Source of the DNA: Cordylochernes scorpioides
Lineage: Eukaryota > Arthropoda > Arachnida > Pseudoscorpiones > Chernetidae
Direction of reading: 5' to 3'
Length of the DNA stretch: 64,000 nucleotides
Assembly (NCBI GenBank): GCA_030710605.1
Contig: CP092882.1
Location: 20,966,446-21,030,445 of the forward strand
How positions within the stretch are numbered: the first letter of the stretch is position 1; every line of letters begins with the position of its first letter. The notes beneath the pieces were generated by a model that saw nothing but the letters and a program-made list of their open reading frames with translations, was not told the DNA's origin and searched no databases. A program made the position numbers and the translations under genes. Positions 20,810-31,804 of the stretch are shown here, in pieces.

Positions 20810-21864
20810 AATGCCTAAAAGGGATAGTCCCAAACAATTTAAACAACCATGTTCAGACATTTCCCGAACTCTCAGAAGCAAGAAGAATAGCATTACAAAA
20901 GACTCAAGCAAGGCATAAGGCCGAAAAACTAATGTACGATTAAAAACATAAAAAGATTGATTTTGTACCAGGGGATCTAGTATTGGTGAAAGTTTATAGG
21001 CATCCGAATACTCCAAAGTTGGAACCTAACTATACAGGCCCATATGAGATCTTGGAAATACTATCACCTCAGGTAGTGCGCATTAATAGACCAAATAGAC
21101 CTTTGCAGTTAGAGACAGAAATTATAAATATAGAAAAACTTCGTAGGTATGTGGAAAATATTCCCCATATCACACCTCCTACGGACCTTCCCGACTCTCC
21201 TCCTAGACAAAACTATTTTCTATTTCCTTATAGGCACTTCACTACAGATATCTTGGGTGATCCGGGTTCCTCCAGACCAAGGAAATGGTTTCAACCGTTT
21301 AACCATTTGGACAACAGTATTTTCACGGATGAAAAATTTTATAAGCCTGATTTTCCAATAACATCCAAACCAACTTTTTCATCAATAGTAAAGCCCACTA
21401 TATCCAGTACATTGGTCTTAGACCCTAAAATCAATCCATTCGATAATATGGTGGAAAGTAATTTGGGTACTACCAAAGAAAAATTACACAGTAAACTTAA
21501 TCCAAATGCCGATGTCTTTATGCCAACAACCTTGGCGACCAAAGAATTTTCACATTATTTAAATAAAGATTCGTTAATAAATAATGTTATCACACTGTGT
21601 ACATTTTTGTATAAAACTGTTATATTTAGAATTAAAATTTTTCCATTGTTTTTAATTACCACAATAATATTTTGGATTCTTTATACTCATTTAGCATCTT
21701 GTATATACCTTCTTCCTTTATTGTTTTATATCTTGCCTCTACCCATACAAACAAACCTACATATCTCTTATAAAATGTTCTTGATAAAATGGACCGTTAG
21801 AATAGTGGAATATATAAATTTATATATAAATGTAATAAAAGGGAGATCAAGAGGAAAGTGGTGA
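20810..21864 (+). pseudogene. Gypsy integrase C-terminal fragment with hydrophobic tail
   Basis: The start is a decayed pol fragment with a TAA at about 20941-20943. From about 20956 the frame is open (FVPGDLVLVKVYRHPNTPKL) and encodes the integrase GPY/F module (YTGPYEILEILSP, VRINRPNRPLQLETE). It then continues about 220 residues past the usual integrase end. That extension is Pro/Ser/Thr-rich and ends in a strongly hydrophobic stretch (around residues 205-260, FLITTIIFWILYTHL) that could be one or two membrane spans. Catalytic domains are absent. The last codons overlap the PLE insertion point. The tail may be a 3' accessory domain or chance translation of the 3' region. Confidence 0.65.
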
Positions 21865-21882
21865 GTTTCTTTATTGAGCTGT

Positions 21883-21921
21883 ACACAAGCTTTCGGACGT
21901 CACCCGTCCTTCATCAGGTGT
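21883..21921 (-). ncRNA. hammerhead ribozyme, PLE-3 arm 1
   Basis: Minus strand: ACAC - CUGAUGA - (A) GGAC/GUCC helix II with loop GGGUGAC - GAAA - GC - UU - GUGU. Helix I pairs ACAC with GUGU. Helix III is a single A-U pair with a two-base loop, and the cleavage triplet would be CUU. One extra A lies between the core and helix II, which is also seen in the ribozyme at 34882. Confidence 0.72.
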
Positions 21922-22169
21922 TGACATAAATAAGAAGGAGATGCTATATTTATAAGCGACAGTTTAAAAGTATTAAAAATATTAAAAACAATCTGATGCA
22001 CGCCCGCGAGAGCACATGCCAATAACAAAATATTTTCAATTTTACTCTGTATAAATATCATTTTGAGTTTGTACAAAAAATATCAGCCCGTTGAAAATCT
22101 GTATACCTAAGACGAAGTGAGAAAGGCGGACAACGAGAGGCGAAGACAAAAGCAAGAAAAAACAACAAT

Positions 22170-22202
<33 letters not shown>

Positions 22203-22228
22203 CAGCGGAATAAAGATAAAGTTAAAAG

Positions 22229-22606
22229 TTACGGAGAAGGTGTATCTGAGGTAGAATAAAAAACAGAATATTGGGGCGGGAGGTCAATCTTTCTGTTGAG
22301 GCTGGGGGTAGTATTAGAAACAAGGGCCTCAAGAACTAAGCGTTGGTATTTGTTTGCTATATCGCTATAAATGGGGGTTGTGTTGTCGAGATTGAAGGAA
22401 TGTCCGGACTCGGCGATATGTTGGTATATGAGCGATTTTTTGTCTTTCGAGCGGATGTTACGGGCGTGTTCACTGGCTCTGATGACGATTGTTCGGCCTG
22501 TTTCTCCAATGTAGTGTAAATCGCAATCGTTACAGGGAATTTTGTAAACGGCGTTGGAAAGGGATTGGGGGTTACGTTTGGCGGAGCTTTTTGTGATAGG
22601 ATGTCT
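22229..22606 (-). pseudogene. Penelope GIY-YIG endonuclease fragment
   Basis: About 126 codons from the C-terminal endonuclease of a Penelope protein are readable. They include RHPITKSS, VYKIPCNDCDLHYIGETGRT with the two-cysteine insertion typical of Penelope GIY-YIG domains, then ASEHARNI, YQHIAESGHSF and RLVLEALVSN, ending TPSP and a stop. It has no start codon and no reverse-transcriptase part. The domain normally nicks the chromosomal target for reverse transcription. It is closely related to the endonuclease of the PLE at 40-42 kb, with similar 'YQRLVLEALVSN' and 'LNRKI-LPPQY' blocks. Confidence 0.88.
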
Positions 22607-22640
22607 TAATTTTATTTTTAACTTTATCTTTATTCCGCTG

Positions 22641-22673
<33 letters not shown>

Positions 22674-22921
22674 ATTGTTGTTTTTTCTTGCTTTTGTCTT
22701 CGCCTCTCGTTGTCCGCCTTTCTCACTTCGTCTTAGGTATACAGATTTTCAACGGGCTGATATTTTTTGTACAAACTCAAAATGATATTTATACAGAGTA
22801 AAATTGAAAATATTTTGTTATTGGCATGTGCTCTCGCGGGCGTGCATCAGATTGTTTTTAATATTTTTAATACTTTTAAACTGTCGCTTATAAATATAGC
22901 ATCTCCTTCTTATTTATGTCA

Positions 22922-22960
22922 ACACCTGATGAAGGACGGGTGACGTCCGAAAGCTTGTGT
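22922..22960 (+). ncRNA. hammerhead ribozyme, PLE-3 arm 2
   Basis: Identical in sequence to the arm 1 ribozyme but on the plus strand, as expected from the inverted arm. AATAAAGAAACTCACC follows shortly downstream, like the end of PLE-2. Confidence 0.72.
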
Positions 22961-23049
22961 ACAGCTTAATAAAGAAACTCACCACTTTCCTCTTGATCTC
23001 CCTTTTACACTTCAAACGTGGCTATATCTCTTCTACCATATAAATGTAA

Positions 23050-24209
23050 TGTTGGACTATATGAGGCGATATGATAATTTTAATCAAGCTATAAACTCAA
23101 ATGATATATGACCTTGAAGACTTGAATATATTACTTTAAAATGTGAACATAAAAACACTTAATGCGTGTGTGGGTTTAAATAGCTATAAATATCTTTAGC
23201 CACCTTACAATATGCAGAGGCTAGCGCTTATCGTTAGTCGGGTATAACAACCCCGCATACCTCCGTTCGTTTTGTCTGGTGTAGGACAGACAAGATGTAA
23301 AGGCCTACAGATATATTTAGGACAATATTAATAAGTTAAATTACGTATAGCAATACGATAGAACAACTATAGGATTAGTATAAGCGTTTTTATAAGATAA
23401 ACTATCGAGGGTTAAAAGAAAAAAGAAAATTTTGGGGTTTTTAAACACATCATCCTCTAAGATATGGTATAACCCCATCGGTTAGTTTCGAAAACCGATG
23501 TTCGGTAAAACCTATCCTAAGATGTGCACTTCAAATGTTAGTTCGAATTAGAGATCATCCTTTTTAAAAAAGAAGTAAATTTTGGTTGTAGTGCTTTGAC
23601 CTATGTACTTCCATTGAGTGAGTCGTAAACTCAATGTGCGAGTATATCATAGGAAAAAGTACACAGACAACGTTATCAAGATGGCGGATCCGGCTGTCGC
23701 CGGGCGTCCGCTCGCGTCGAACACAATCACCAACTGTCCAAAGTCCCGAGGTGCCAAGTGACGGCCCCCAGGAGCCCCCTTTGGAATGTCCTGCTGTCTA
23801 ACGTGACACCCTCCCATCTCTCTCTGGATCGACTGTAGGCTTACTTTATTATTCCTGGAAGAGCATATATTATGACATATGGCCCCGTTGAAGAAGGCTG
23901 AACATGGTTTAAGTATATTTAAAGCTGGAGAAGCCAGGAATAGGGATCGTAGGATGAAGAAAGATATGAACATATTCAAAGTGAGCAGTCGTGGCCGAGA
24001 GATCTACCATCCGTAATCTTAGCTTTTTAACCCCGCACTGTTCGAATCCTATCGACTTATTAGATAATAAAGATGTAATAAATAACAGTTTAAAATATCA
24101 ATAGTATATCATAACCTCGTTAGGATATTTTCAATTCAGAGAAAATTAAAAATTTTATCTAGACTGTGCAGCTACGAATTTCATCTTGCGCACCCCCACG
24201 CAGGTTCAC
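23050..24209. other. 3' internal part of Gypsy-3, no gene recognised
   Basis: Mostly AT-rich. A CpG-rich island at about 23675-23850 contains AAGATGGCGGATCC and a 27-codon frame from ATG 23681. I recognise no protein in either direction. Confidence 0.4.
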
Positions 24210-24547
24210 TGCAATATAATTCCCACACTACTTGTAAATAGTCAACACATTTTTTATTTTTATATCCATATATTTTAATATCCATATCCATATATTTTAA
24301 TATCCATATCCATATATTTTAATATCCATATCCATATATTTTAATATCTATAATCAAAGAGTAAATAGCCAATGCTTGTATATAATTTTTTGACCAACGA
24401 CCCGAGGGGTAAGAGGGAGAAAAAAGGAGGTTGAATAAAAAACAAAGAGAAAATGGCTGCGTTTCTTTTTGTCGCGTCTATTATTTCTTATATACAAATT
24501 TAGAGTTTTAAATTTATAATTATTCAAAGATATACCTTAATACGACA
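24210..24547 (+). repeat. Gypsy-3 right LTR
   Basis: Direct repeat of 20379-20716 with the same 338-bp length and minisatellite. The few differences I noticed, such as atctataatc versus atatataatc near the end of the minisatellite, suggest modest age. Confidence 0.88.
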
Positions 24548-24723
24548 TATATATATATTTAAAATGCATCAAAACAATGAATTATGTTCATTTGACCACC
24601 TTTGGAAAATTCAGACAAAAGCTAACCTATAAATACCATGTTTATTGGCTTCATAAGGAGAGGCGCATTTTATTACACACGGATATCATTTCCCATGAAA
24701 TCGAAATACTTTGAATGCAAGTA

Positions 24724-24886
24724 CAGTTAACCCTCTGACTATAGCGCCCCCTCTTGGGACTCACCAAAATAGGGTGCTATATACAGGTCACTTTTAATGT
24801 AAAATATTGACATTTTAATGTTTAAAATCGGGCGCTATAGAGAGGAAGGCGCTATTTAGAGGGGGCGCTATAGACCAGTTTAACTG
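24724..24886. mobile_element. 163-bp Tc1/mariner-type MITE
   Basis: The ends CAGTTAACCCTCTGACTATA and their inverse (TATAGACCAGTTTAACTG) are flanked by TA on each side. GCGCCCCCT blocks lie near each end. Short length, inverted repeats and TA flanks fit a pogo/Tigger-like non-autonomous element. Confidence 0.72.
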
Positions 24887-24889
24887 TAT

Positions 24890-25927
24890 ATATACATAAA
24901 ATGCGCATCTTCCAAAAACCGTTTAAAATAATATCTGTAAAACGAACTTGATGAAACATCTGAGAACGTGTTAGGGCAGTTCTTTTTAATTTTTCTAACC
25001 ATTATCGTAGTATGCCGTAGTGTAAAAATGTATTTCATCTGATAAATTTAAAGTTATGATTCACATGTGTGGCAATATCCAAAATATAAAAGTGTATAAT
25101 TGTTTTAGAATAATACTATAGTTAGCAAGTGGCCGATTAACATGATCTCAAAGTCACAACAGGAAAGCCAATTTACAGGCGAGATAGTGAATAATCTCTT
25201 CTTCGGTTAATCCTGTCCATGAAATGATGGACACCTTTGTTGATGAATATTTATACCTTGCCTTTATAGTTTTTAGAGAATTTATGCAATCCCGTGCGAG
25301 ACGAAATATAATAAGGAACAAATGATATTCAAGTTGAACATTAAAAAAAAAATCAAATTCAAAGTCTTTGCGTCTGGCTCGATCGATGGAGAAGTATTCT
25401 TCAGGTTCAGTCGGTCTTGATTCATTGTTTTATTTAGTGGAATCTAGACTATCGGTTGCTTAAGGACAATTGGTACATTCTTGTTCGCGTCAAATAACCT
25501 TCGACGAGGGACGGACACAAACGCTGGAATGGCAGGGGAAGGTGAGGAAAGGCGCAGGACTTGAATGGCCGAGCCACGATGACATGATCCGGAGTAGGCA
25601 TAGAATATAACAGGTAAACAATAATATAATATGTCAGAGGCAGAAAAAGGATGGGAAATTGGAATATCTGTGTTGGGGAAACTTGATTTTAAAAACACAT
25701 GTCGTGAAGATGAAACGTAATCACAAACTAATCCAAGCAAAGATGGTTGAAATGAAAAGGTCTTGGATGGGCAAATGGTGAGGTCAGATTAGTAAAATAT
25801 GGAGTGGAAGTAACAAAAGTAATTGGTTTCATGTTTACAACGGGCAACAAGACAGATAATATTCAAGAGAAGTTATATGTCTAGCTAATTGAGGCATAGC
25901 AGGGTTTGATAATAACAAACGTTTTTT
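24890..25927. other. no gene recognised
   Basis: A 98-codon minus frame at 25444-25740 has no recognisable domain. Nothing else stands out. Confidence 0.35.
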
Positions 25928-26205
25928 TATTATTCCTAGTACACGTGGTAGAGGCCATGATAATCATGGTGGGTAGTTAACGACTGCTTTTACTGTAAGT
26001 GCACCACATGTCTACACATGTGAAAAGCAGTTCGACTTAGCAATTACAAATCTGCCCGAGAGCCTCGTTTGGTTACTTGCACTCGCTGGTGGGGTTGGAT
26101 TTTTGCAAGAATCGGGGGCCACTGGAGCATTTTTGTACATATAATTAGAAAAAAGTGCCCGATGGTCGAAAACTAATGGTTTAGACCACCCTTCCACCGA
26201 CCCCC
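25928..26205 (-). mobile_element. tRNA-derived SINE, copy 1
   Basis: The minus strand runs from a tRNA-like head (GGTCGGTGGAAGGGTGGTCT) through GTGCAAGTAACCAAACGAGG and ACATGTGTAGACATGTGGTG to the tail CCACGTGTACTAGGAATAAT. The same order is found at 28290, 46948, 53660 and, decayed, about 60440. Confidence 0.8.
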
Positions 26206-27741
26206 ATAACGAAAGTAATTGGATTCCTATTTACAGCGGGAAACAAGACAAAGAATATTCAAGAGAAGTTATATGTCTAGCTAATTGAAGCAGAGCAGGG
26301 TTTGACAATGACAAAAGGGAAAAGATAATGCCGCAACTTCTTTTACAAAAGGAATTCCAGAAATTTCTCTCGGGAATGGCCTTCTTCAGCTGAAAATCGC
26401 ATGTTATTATTTACCTGGTGAAGAGAATGTCCGAGGGCTTATATATTTAGTTTTATGATGCATTATATGCATAATAGTTTCGAATATTTAGTTTTAATAA
26501 ATAGTTGTGGAGAGATATACTCTTTATACATTTAAGAATTGTTTCTTCTTATTTATTTACCTGCTCACTCTCGCTCTAGAAGTTGGTTTAAGTAGGCATG
26601 TCTTCTTACTGGTCTCTCACTAAAGTTTGTGAGGTATTTCAATTCAGGAGGTTTTAAAGGTGGTCGTTCACGAGAGGTTACACTGTCTATAAAACAAGCA
26701 TAATTAAAAATGGTATTCTTAACAAACATCGTCTTCTTATACTGTGCCGATAAATAAAAATAAGAAAAGATGGATGCATGGCCATATAGTTGGTCAAATT
26801 CCAATTTAATATTAATCTCGGACGATAATGGGCAGCAGACAAATTTGCCGAGCTGCCACCTCCAATTTAATCTTGTCCACAGGGCGGCCAAATTAAATTG
26901 GTGCACACTGTGGTGGAGATTAATTCCGCTGGCCTGAGTGACGTCTCCTCCTCCCCTCACGGGACGGCGTTATTGGACAAAAATAGGGAATTTTCTTTAA
27001 GGAATTATTCCTAGAAAGAATAACCCTTTACATAAAGGTGAAATTTATGTGGATGATTACAACCAGGTCTAAAGTTATTCAAACAGGTTTTAATGATTTG
27101 ATGTATCTCTTCACATAACATTCAAACAAAGACGATCCTTTAAATATGCTTATATACAAAAGGGCGTACCTGGATCTGTAAAGAAAAAAACTAACATTTT
27201 TTTTCTTAAAATATTTCGAGGGATTGCTCCTCTTTATCAATTTATTGCACAATAAACTTTATTTACAAATTATTGTAGATCACATGGAAACAACTTTGTC
27301 ATTGGTCAAAAATAATAAATTTGTGTTGTATTATATATATTGAGATATTTTAAAAACTTCGGGAGTGATATCTAGGTAAAATGCATTGGAACGAACGTTA
27401 AATTTTATATTTTAAAATAAAGATCTATAGATAATGTTTACATTTTGTGTGTCTAGTCTAAACAACATATTAAAGTTAACCGCAGTTGTTAGAAGGAATT
27501 ATACTATATTTTGGTATTGTGATAATAGGGTTTGTTGTTAACTTTCCGATTTTTTGCTGTTAATTCTTTTTTTTTTAAAGCCGATTCATATTTAAAGTTC
27601 AATGGCATTTATCGTTAAAATTTGTAATACTTATTTTTGGCAATGTGTTTCTTTTCACATATCAATAATTTGTTTTTACATATTTGTGTTTAAAGGTAAA
27701 TGCAACTTGAATATGTATTCGTCATAATTTACAATGTTATC
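26206..27741. other. no gene recognised; weak ribozyme-like trace
   Basis: A CTGAAGAAGGCC...GAGAGAAA motif on the minus strand at about 26359-26390 vaguely resembles the PLE ribozymes but lacks clean pairing. A 131-codon minus frame at 26565-26960 has no recognisable motif. One arm of the 'ggcgtacctgga' repeat is at about 27162. Confidence 0.35.
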
Positions 27742-27755
27742 ATAATACATTGATA

Positions 27756-29320
27756 ATGTTCCCTCAGATTTAATACGGATCATAAAATCTTATTTGAATT
27801 ATGAAAGGGAGGTGAAATTTACATACGAATCAGAAACTTCTTATAAGAAACTAACTAAAGGATGTCCACAGGGTGGACCTTTATCACCACTTCTATGGAA
27901 TATTTTTTGCTAAATGATTTGTTGATAAACTTTGAATCAATGAATGCAGATATTATATGTTATGCAGACGACGTTACAATAATTTGCTGGAATAAGACAA
28001 TTGAAGGGCTAAAAACCGCAAGTGAATACACCTTAAATGATGTGATCCAATGGTGTAATAGAAATAAATTAACGATCAGTACAGAGAAAACTAATTTGCT
28101 ATACCTGCATAACAGACAAAAATACCTATTAAGGTTAATAACAATATAATTATGCCGGTCAAGCAAATAAAAATTCTGGGAATGAAATTTTCTAATCACA
28201 AATGGAAAAATAAAGTTAACTTTACTCTGCATGTAAATGATATTCTGTGTAAAGCAGGGCGTATGAAAAATTTACTATGTTCACTAAGCTTGGGGGGTCG
28301 GTGGAAGGCTGGTTAAACCGTTTGGTTTACGACCACTACGACCCGGGTTCGATCCCCGCATTGGACACTTTTTCTGTAAAAAAAAAAAAAAATGCTCCAA
28401 TGGCCCCCCGATTCTTGCAAAAGTCCAACCCCACCAGCGAGTGCAAGTAACCAAACGGGGCTCTGGCACATTTGTAAGTGCAAAGTCGAACTGCTTTCAC
28501 ATGTGTAGACATGTGGTGCGCTTACAGTTAAAAGCAGTCGCTAACTACCCACCATGATTATCATGGCCTGTACCACGTGTACTAGGGATAAGCAAAAAAA
28601 AAAACAACTAAGCGGCAATATGTGGGGTTTAGATACTCAAAAGAGGTTAACTTTATATAAAACAATAATAAGGCCTGTACTTACATACGGTTCAGAAATT
28701 TGGTTTAAATTTTTAAACAATCGTTCTAAACAAAAACTGAACTCCATGCAGTACCAGATCATTTTATGGGCAGTTAGAGCATATAAAACCACTTCATCAA
28801 ACTGTGTGCATAGTGTTTGGCAAATATTCCACTCCTAACAGACTGTATAGAATCTAGAATAATCAAATATGATCTAGCTCAACTATCCATTGAAGATCTA
28901 ATTACTTACGAAGCCCATGCGCCAAGTATAGTCAAATCATTCTTACACGCAAAAATGAATGAAATTTTTGATAACACTAATGAATTTTTCAGAAGCTTTT
29001 TCGTATCTGAAATTCCAAGATTTTTCCGTCCAAATTTTTATAATATCCAATTCATTACAGATTATGGTAATTTTGGGAAATTTTTGGCAACTATCGGCGC
29101 GGTGAAGGAACCAGGATACTTCTGCGGAGGTGAAATTCAGGACTCGAAACATCTACTTCTGGAGTGCCCAGTTTTCCGGGTTTATAGGGAAAATAAATTT
29201 GGTCGTATTGGACAGCTTGATGAATTTGTAGACGATAAAGAAATGTATAAAAATTTTGATCAATTTTGCAAATTTATTTACAACTTTCTTTTAAATTGGA
29301 AAAGGGAGAGGGAAACTTAG
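27756..29320 (+). pseudogene. LINE ORF2 remnant: RT palm and C-terminal zinc motif
   Basis: The fragment starts VPSDLIRIIKSYL and includes the RT block GCPQGGPLSPLLWN, a frameshift, then the catalytic CYADDVTII. The thumb region follows (NKLTISTEK, IKILGMKF). After the SINE it resumes SGNMWGLDTQKR and TIIRPVLTYGSEIW. Another frame break near 28830 precedes a 167-residue stretch containing YFCGGEIQDSKHLLLECPVF, the Cys/His motif common in R1/I/Jockey-type LINE C-termini. It stops at 29318-29320. The 5' endonuclease domain is missing and there are at least two frameshifts, so it is inactive. Clade assignment beyond R1/I/Jockey-like is uncertain. Confidence 0.85.
28290..28606 (+). mobile_element. 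tRNA-derived SINE, copy 2, inside the LINE
   Basis: Head GGGGTCGGTGGAAGGCTGGT with a clear B box GGGTTCGATCCCC (about 28350-28362), a body as in copy 1, and an A-rich tail (AGCAAAAAAAAAAAC). It is flanked by the 7-bp duplication ACTAAGC (28283-28289 and 28607-28613). Removing it restores continuity of the LINE frame, so it inserted after the LINE. Confidence 0.88.
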
Positions 29321-29654
29321 AAGGAAAAGAATTGCGATGCTTGCTTTGTGTGTTTTGATTTGTTGTTTGTTTTTCTCTTTGGACAATTTTCTTTGGTTAA
29401 TTATGTAAAATAATGAGTTGAACAGGATTGTATATAGCCGATTTGTTGTGATGTAGAAAGAGGTATTGGCGCAAATATCCCTGAGTTTGGGATATCGCGT
29501 TTCATGATGTTAATAAAGGTTCCAGATAATACATTGGAATCAATCAACATTTATTTCTATTTATAAAGGACACATTTCGGAGTAGACGCTGCAATGAAAA
29601 GACTTGCCGTTGAAAGGAAGCTCTGAAAGGACAGTATCAACCTAAAGCTAGAAG

Positions 29655-29930
29655 GTTTCGTCAACATTTTTATAAAGTTTATTGTTCGGCGATTCAATGT
29701 CGCTCTATTCAAAAAGGTGGAAAGCCTTTTAGTGAAGTATTGTCTTTTGACAAACTATTTCCCCCCAGTGTAATACATAAGGAAAAAGGTCCAGCCATAT
29801 GTGTACTGGAGAATAGGTCGACAAAAGACAATATTTCTCTAGTAATTTTTCCATCTTTTTCGAAAAGGGCGACTCTGGGTCGCTGAAACGTCAAAAGACA
29901 ATAAACATTTTATAAAAAGGTTGATGAAGT
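29655..29930. repeat. foldback element with hammerhead-like end
   Basis: The segment is an imperfect palindrome: CAACATTTTTATAAAGTTTA near the left and its inverse near 29905-29930, and inner arms around TATTGTCTTTTGAC. On the plus strand GCGAC-UCUGG-GUCGC-U-GAAAC-GUC-AAAAGAC follows a UCUUUUU helix I partner, but the CUGANGA box is reduced to CGAAAAG. It looks like a decayed ribozyme-bearing Penelope-type tail. Confidence 0.5.
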
Positions 29931-30413
29931 CTTCAACTTAAATTAATCAAAGGCCCACTTACAATTTTGGTATTCTGTGTGACTCTAGAGTTAGGATAGA
30001 GATATGATGGAAAAAGGAGGGTATCGACAGAGAGTTCTATGAAATCATTGTCTCTGAGAGTGGCGAAACACCTTCCAAAACATGCTCCGGGATTTGATGT
30101 CATCTAAGAAGGTCCAGTAAGCTGTCGGAGCGAGTTGACGTGGCATTCTGTCAATGTTTACTGAAGGGATTTAATCTCTAATCTGCCTGCTTAGACATTC
30201 CTCTTAATTAGTAGCCTCAACTTACATTTTAATTAATTAATTAATTAATATTTTATTAGAGTTTTACCTAATTTATTCTAATTATTTTATTAATTATATG
30301 GTATATATAAGTGTGTCATGCACGCTATAATACACGGGTTATTATTTATTTCTAAACTTCATTTTTAATTTTTTTTTTCAAATTAAAGATATTTCAGCCA
30401 GTAAATATTTTTT
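29931..30413. other. no gene recognised
   Basis: AT-rich sequence with a TTAA repeat run near 30229-30250. No coding or RNA feature seen. Confidence 0.4.
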
Positions 30414-30414
30414 A

Positions 30415-30461
30415 TTGTCTCGACGTTTCGACAAAAATCTTTTGTCTTCGTCAGGAGCAAA
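30415..30461 (-). ncRNA. hammerhead ribozyme, family C
   Basis: Minus strand: CUC - CUGACGA - AGACAAAAGAUUUUUGUC helix II - GAAAC - GUC - GAG. The core (CUGANGA and GAAA) is complete, helix II is at least six pairs, and the cleavage triplet is GUC. Helix I is three pairs, then mismatches, then two more. A related pair lies at 49862-49981. Confidence 0.68.
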
Positions 30462-30893
30462 CAAAAATGAAAACATTTGGCAAGGCGTTAAAAATTATTC
30501 TAAGGATGCAAGTATCTTTAGTTGAAGAACTATAAATTCCGGCTGGGCAGCCTCTATCTTTAAGATTCATTTTTTGAATAATCAATTTTGAACAAAAATG
30601 CTTCCGTTTTCTTAAAAAAAAAAAAAAAAAAAAAGCAGACGACCGACGAAATTAAAGACTTTTCATTTCCTCAAGTTTTTTCCATGAGCATATATGCTTT
30701 CCGTTACAATAGAGAATGCTTATTTCCGCTTGCAGTCAGCTAACTCAAGGTTTTCCGGCTCGTGAGAGTCTAAATTTGTGTAGATTATTTAATCCATGGG
30801 TGATGATTATATTTCAGTAAGAGGTGTCTGTTGTCTTCCAGGATGGATGTCCAATGCTGGTGTAGTACAGTAGTTATAAGGAATATATTATAA

Positions 30894-31290
30894 AATAAAT
30901 AAAGCTTCCAGGGTTAAGTTTCTTGTGCGACTTTTTATTTTCAAGCTTTCGGACTAGTCAGTTGGGTGCTGTTGATGGAAACATCTGAAGTACACAAAGG
31001 TACGACTTTATCTCTTTGCTTTTTAACCTTTAGTTGGGCTTAGTAAGGCAGTCTTCATGCCTAGGGTACAAGGAGTACAAGACTCCAGACATACTGTCCT
31101 GGTCACCTCCTCACCACGCTAAGGCAGTTAACAGGTCTTGAGTAGAGGCTAACAATAGGTAATTTATATAAAATAAATATTTAATACTGTAAATATAAAA
31201 TAGGATATCTATGCACACACTGACAAGTCCGAAAGCTTAAAAATAAATAGTTGCACAAGAAACTAAACCCTGGAAGCTTCATTTTTAAAA
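30894..31290. repeat. Penelope-tail-like foldback
   Basis: Arms GAAGCTTCCAGGGTT-AGTTTCTTGTGC and AAGCTTTCGGAC face each other at 30900-30958 and 31222-31285. The GAAAGCTT and AAGAAACT pieces match the order in the PLE ends at 21.9 and 34.9 kb. The CUGA(C)NA-GUCC-GAAAGC remnants are too short for an intact ribozyme. Confidence 0.5.
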
Positions 31291-31804
31291 TTATATTATA
31301 AATCAGGGAAGAACGTTTATTTTATAAGGAATACATGTCGTTTCTTTTGGGTCGATTATTTGTATTTATCTTCTTGATTCAATTGTGTGTGTCAGCATTG
31401 ATTTATACCATTTATTGTATCCAGGTCTTCCTGGGTTTGGGGGGCTACATTGAAGCAGGAGGTTGATGATGAGAGCACATTTCAAGGAATTTCTCAAATA
31501 TTGTAACGTAGGAAAGAAGTTATTTGAGGATGAAAAGGTTTTATTAATAACGTCAGCACGGCTAGACAATTTACAGCCATGCCACAGAGAAGTACCAAGA
31601 TATTCCTCATATATTAGATGAATAAACTATCGAAGCTGTTTTAGAGATCTAGTTTTAAAGATATTAATAATTTGAATAATTTAATAATTAAAATAGATAT
31701 AATTATATATAAATTAATTCTTCGTTATAATATTGTTCTTTGTCCAATTCTAATAAATGTCTGATATTTAGAAGTGTCGATTGTATAGTTTAATATTTGG
31801 AATA

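Larger units (their letters stand above)
21837..23038 (-). mobile_element. Penelope-like element with inverted terminal arms (PLE-3)
   Basis: Two outward-facing inverted arms of about 395 bp (21837-22231 and about 22614-23015) enclose a GIY-YIG endonuclease fragment on the minus strand. Each arm ends in a hammerhead ribozyme followed by a T/A-rich stretch and AAGAAACTCACCA. Inverted or tandem copies of the element's own 3' end (pseudo-LTRs) are characteristic of Penelope elements. The flanks share ATAAATGTAAT (21826-21836 and 23039-23049), a plausible 11-bp target duplication. The reverse transcriptase is missing. Confidence 0.8.
20379..24547 (+). mobile_element. Gypsy-3, internally deleted LTR element with nested PLE
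   Basis: Two 338-bp direct repeats (20379-20716 and 24210-24547) have TG...CA ends and are flanked by TATA on each side (20375-20378, 24548-24551). They are nearly identical, and both contain the same four-unit 22-bp minisatellite. The interior keeps only the end of pol plus unrecognised sequence. A 1.2-kb Penelope-like element is inserted at 21837-23038. Orientation is taken from the integrase remnant and from AATAAA in the LTR. I found no convincing primer-binding site or polypurine tract, so the deletion probably removed the 5' internal region. Confidence 0.8.
27753..29525 (+). mobile_element. 5'-truncated non-LTR retrotransposon (LINE)
   Basis: Flanked by a perfect 11-bp duplication ATAATACATTG (27742-27752 and 29526-29536), the hallmark of target-primed insertion. 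It starts inside the reverse transcriptase and ends just after GTTAATAAAGG. A stem-loop (ATATCCC...GGGATAT) near 29478-29498 recurs in the LINE end at 44.8 kb. A SINE interrupts it at 28290-28606. Confidence 0.85.

Noticed and set aside
26359..26390. CTGAAGAAGGCC...GAGAGAAA on the minus strand as a ribozyme
   Set aside because: Helix II and the cleavage region cannot be paired convincingly. Kept only as a trace.
26565..26960. 131-codon minus-strand open frame
   Set aside because: No motif, no signal peptide, and neighbouring DNA is repeat debris.
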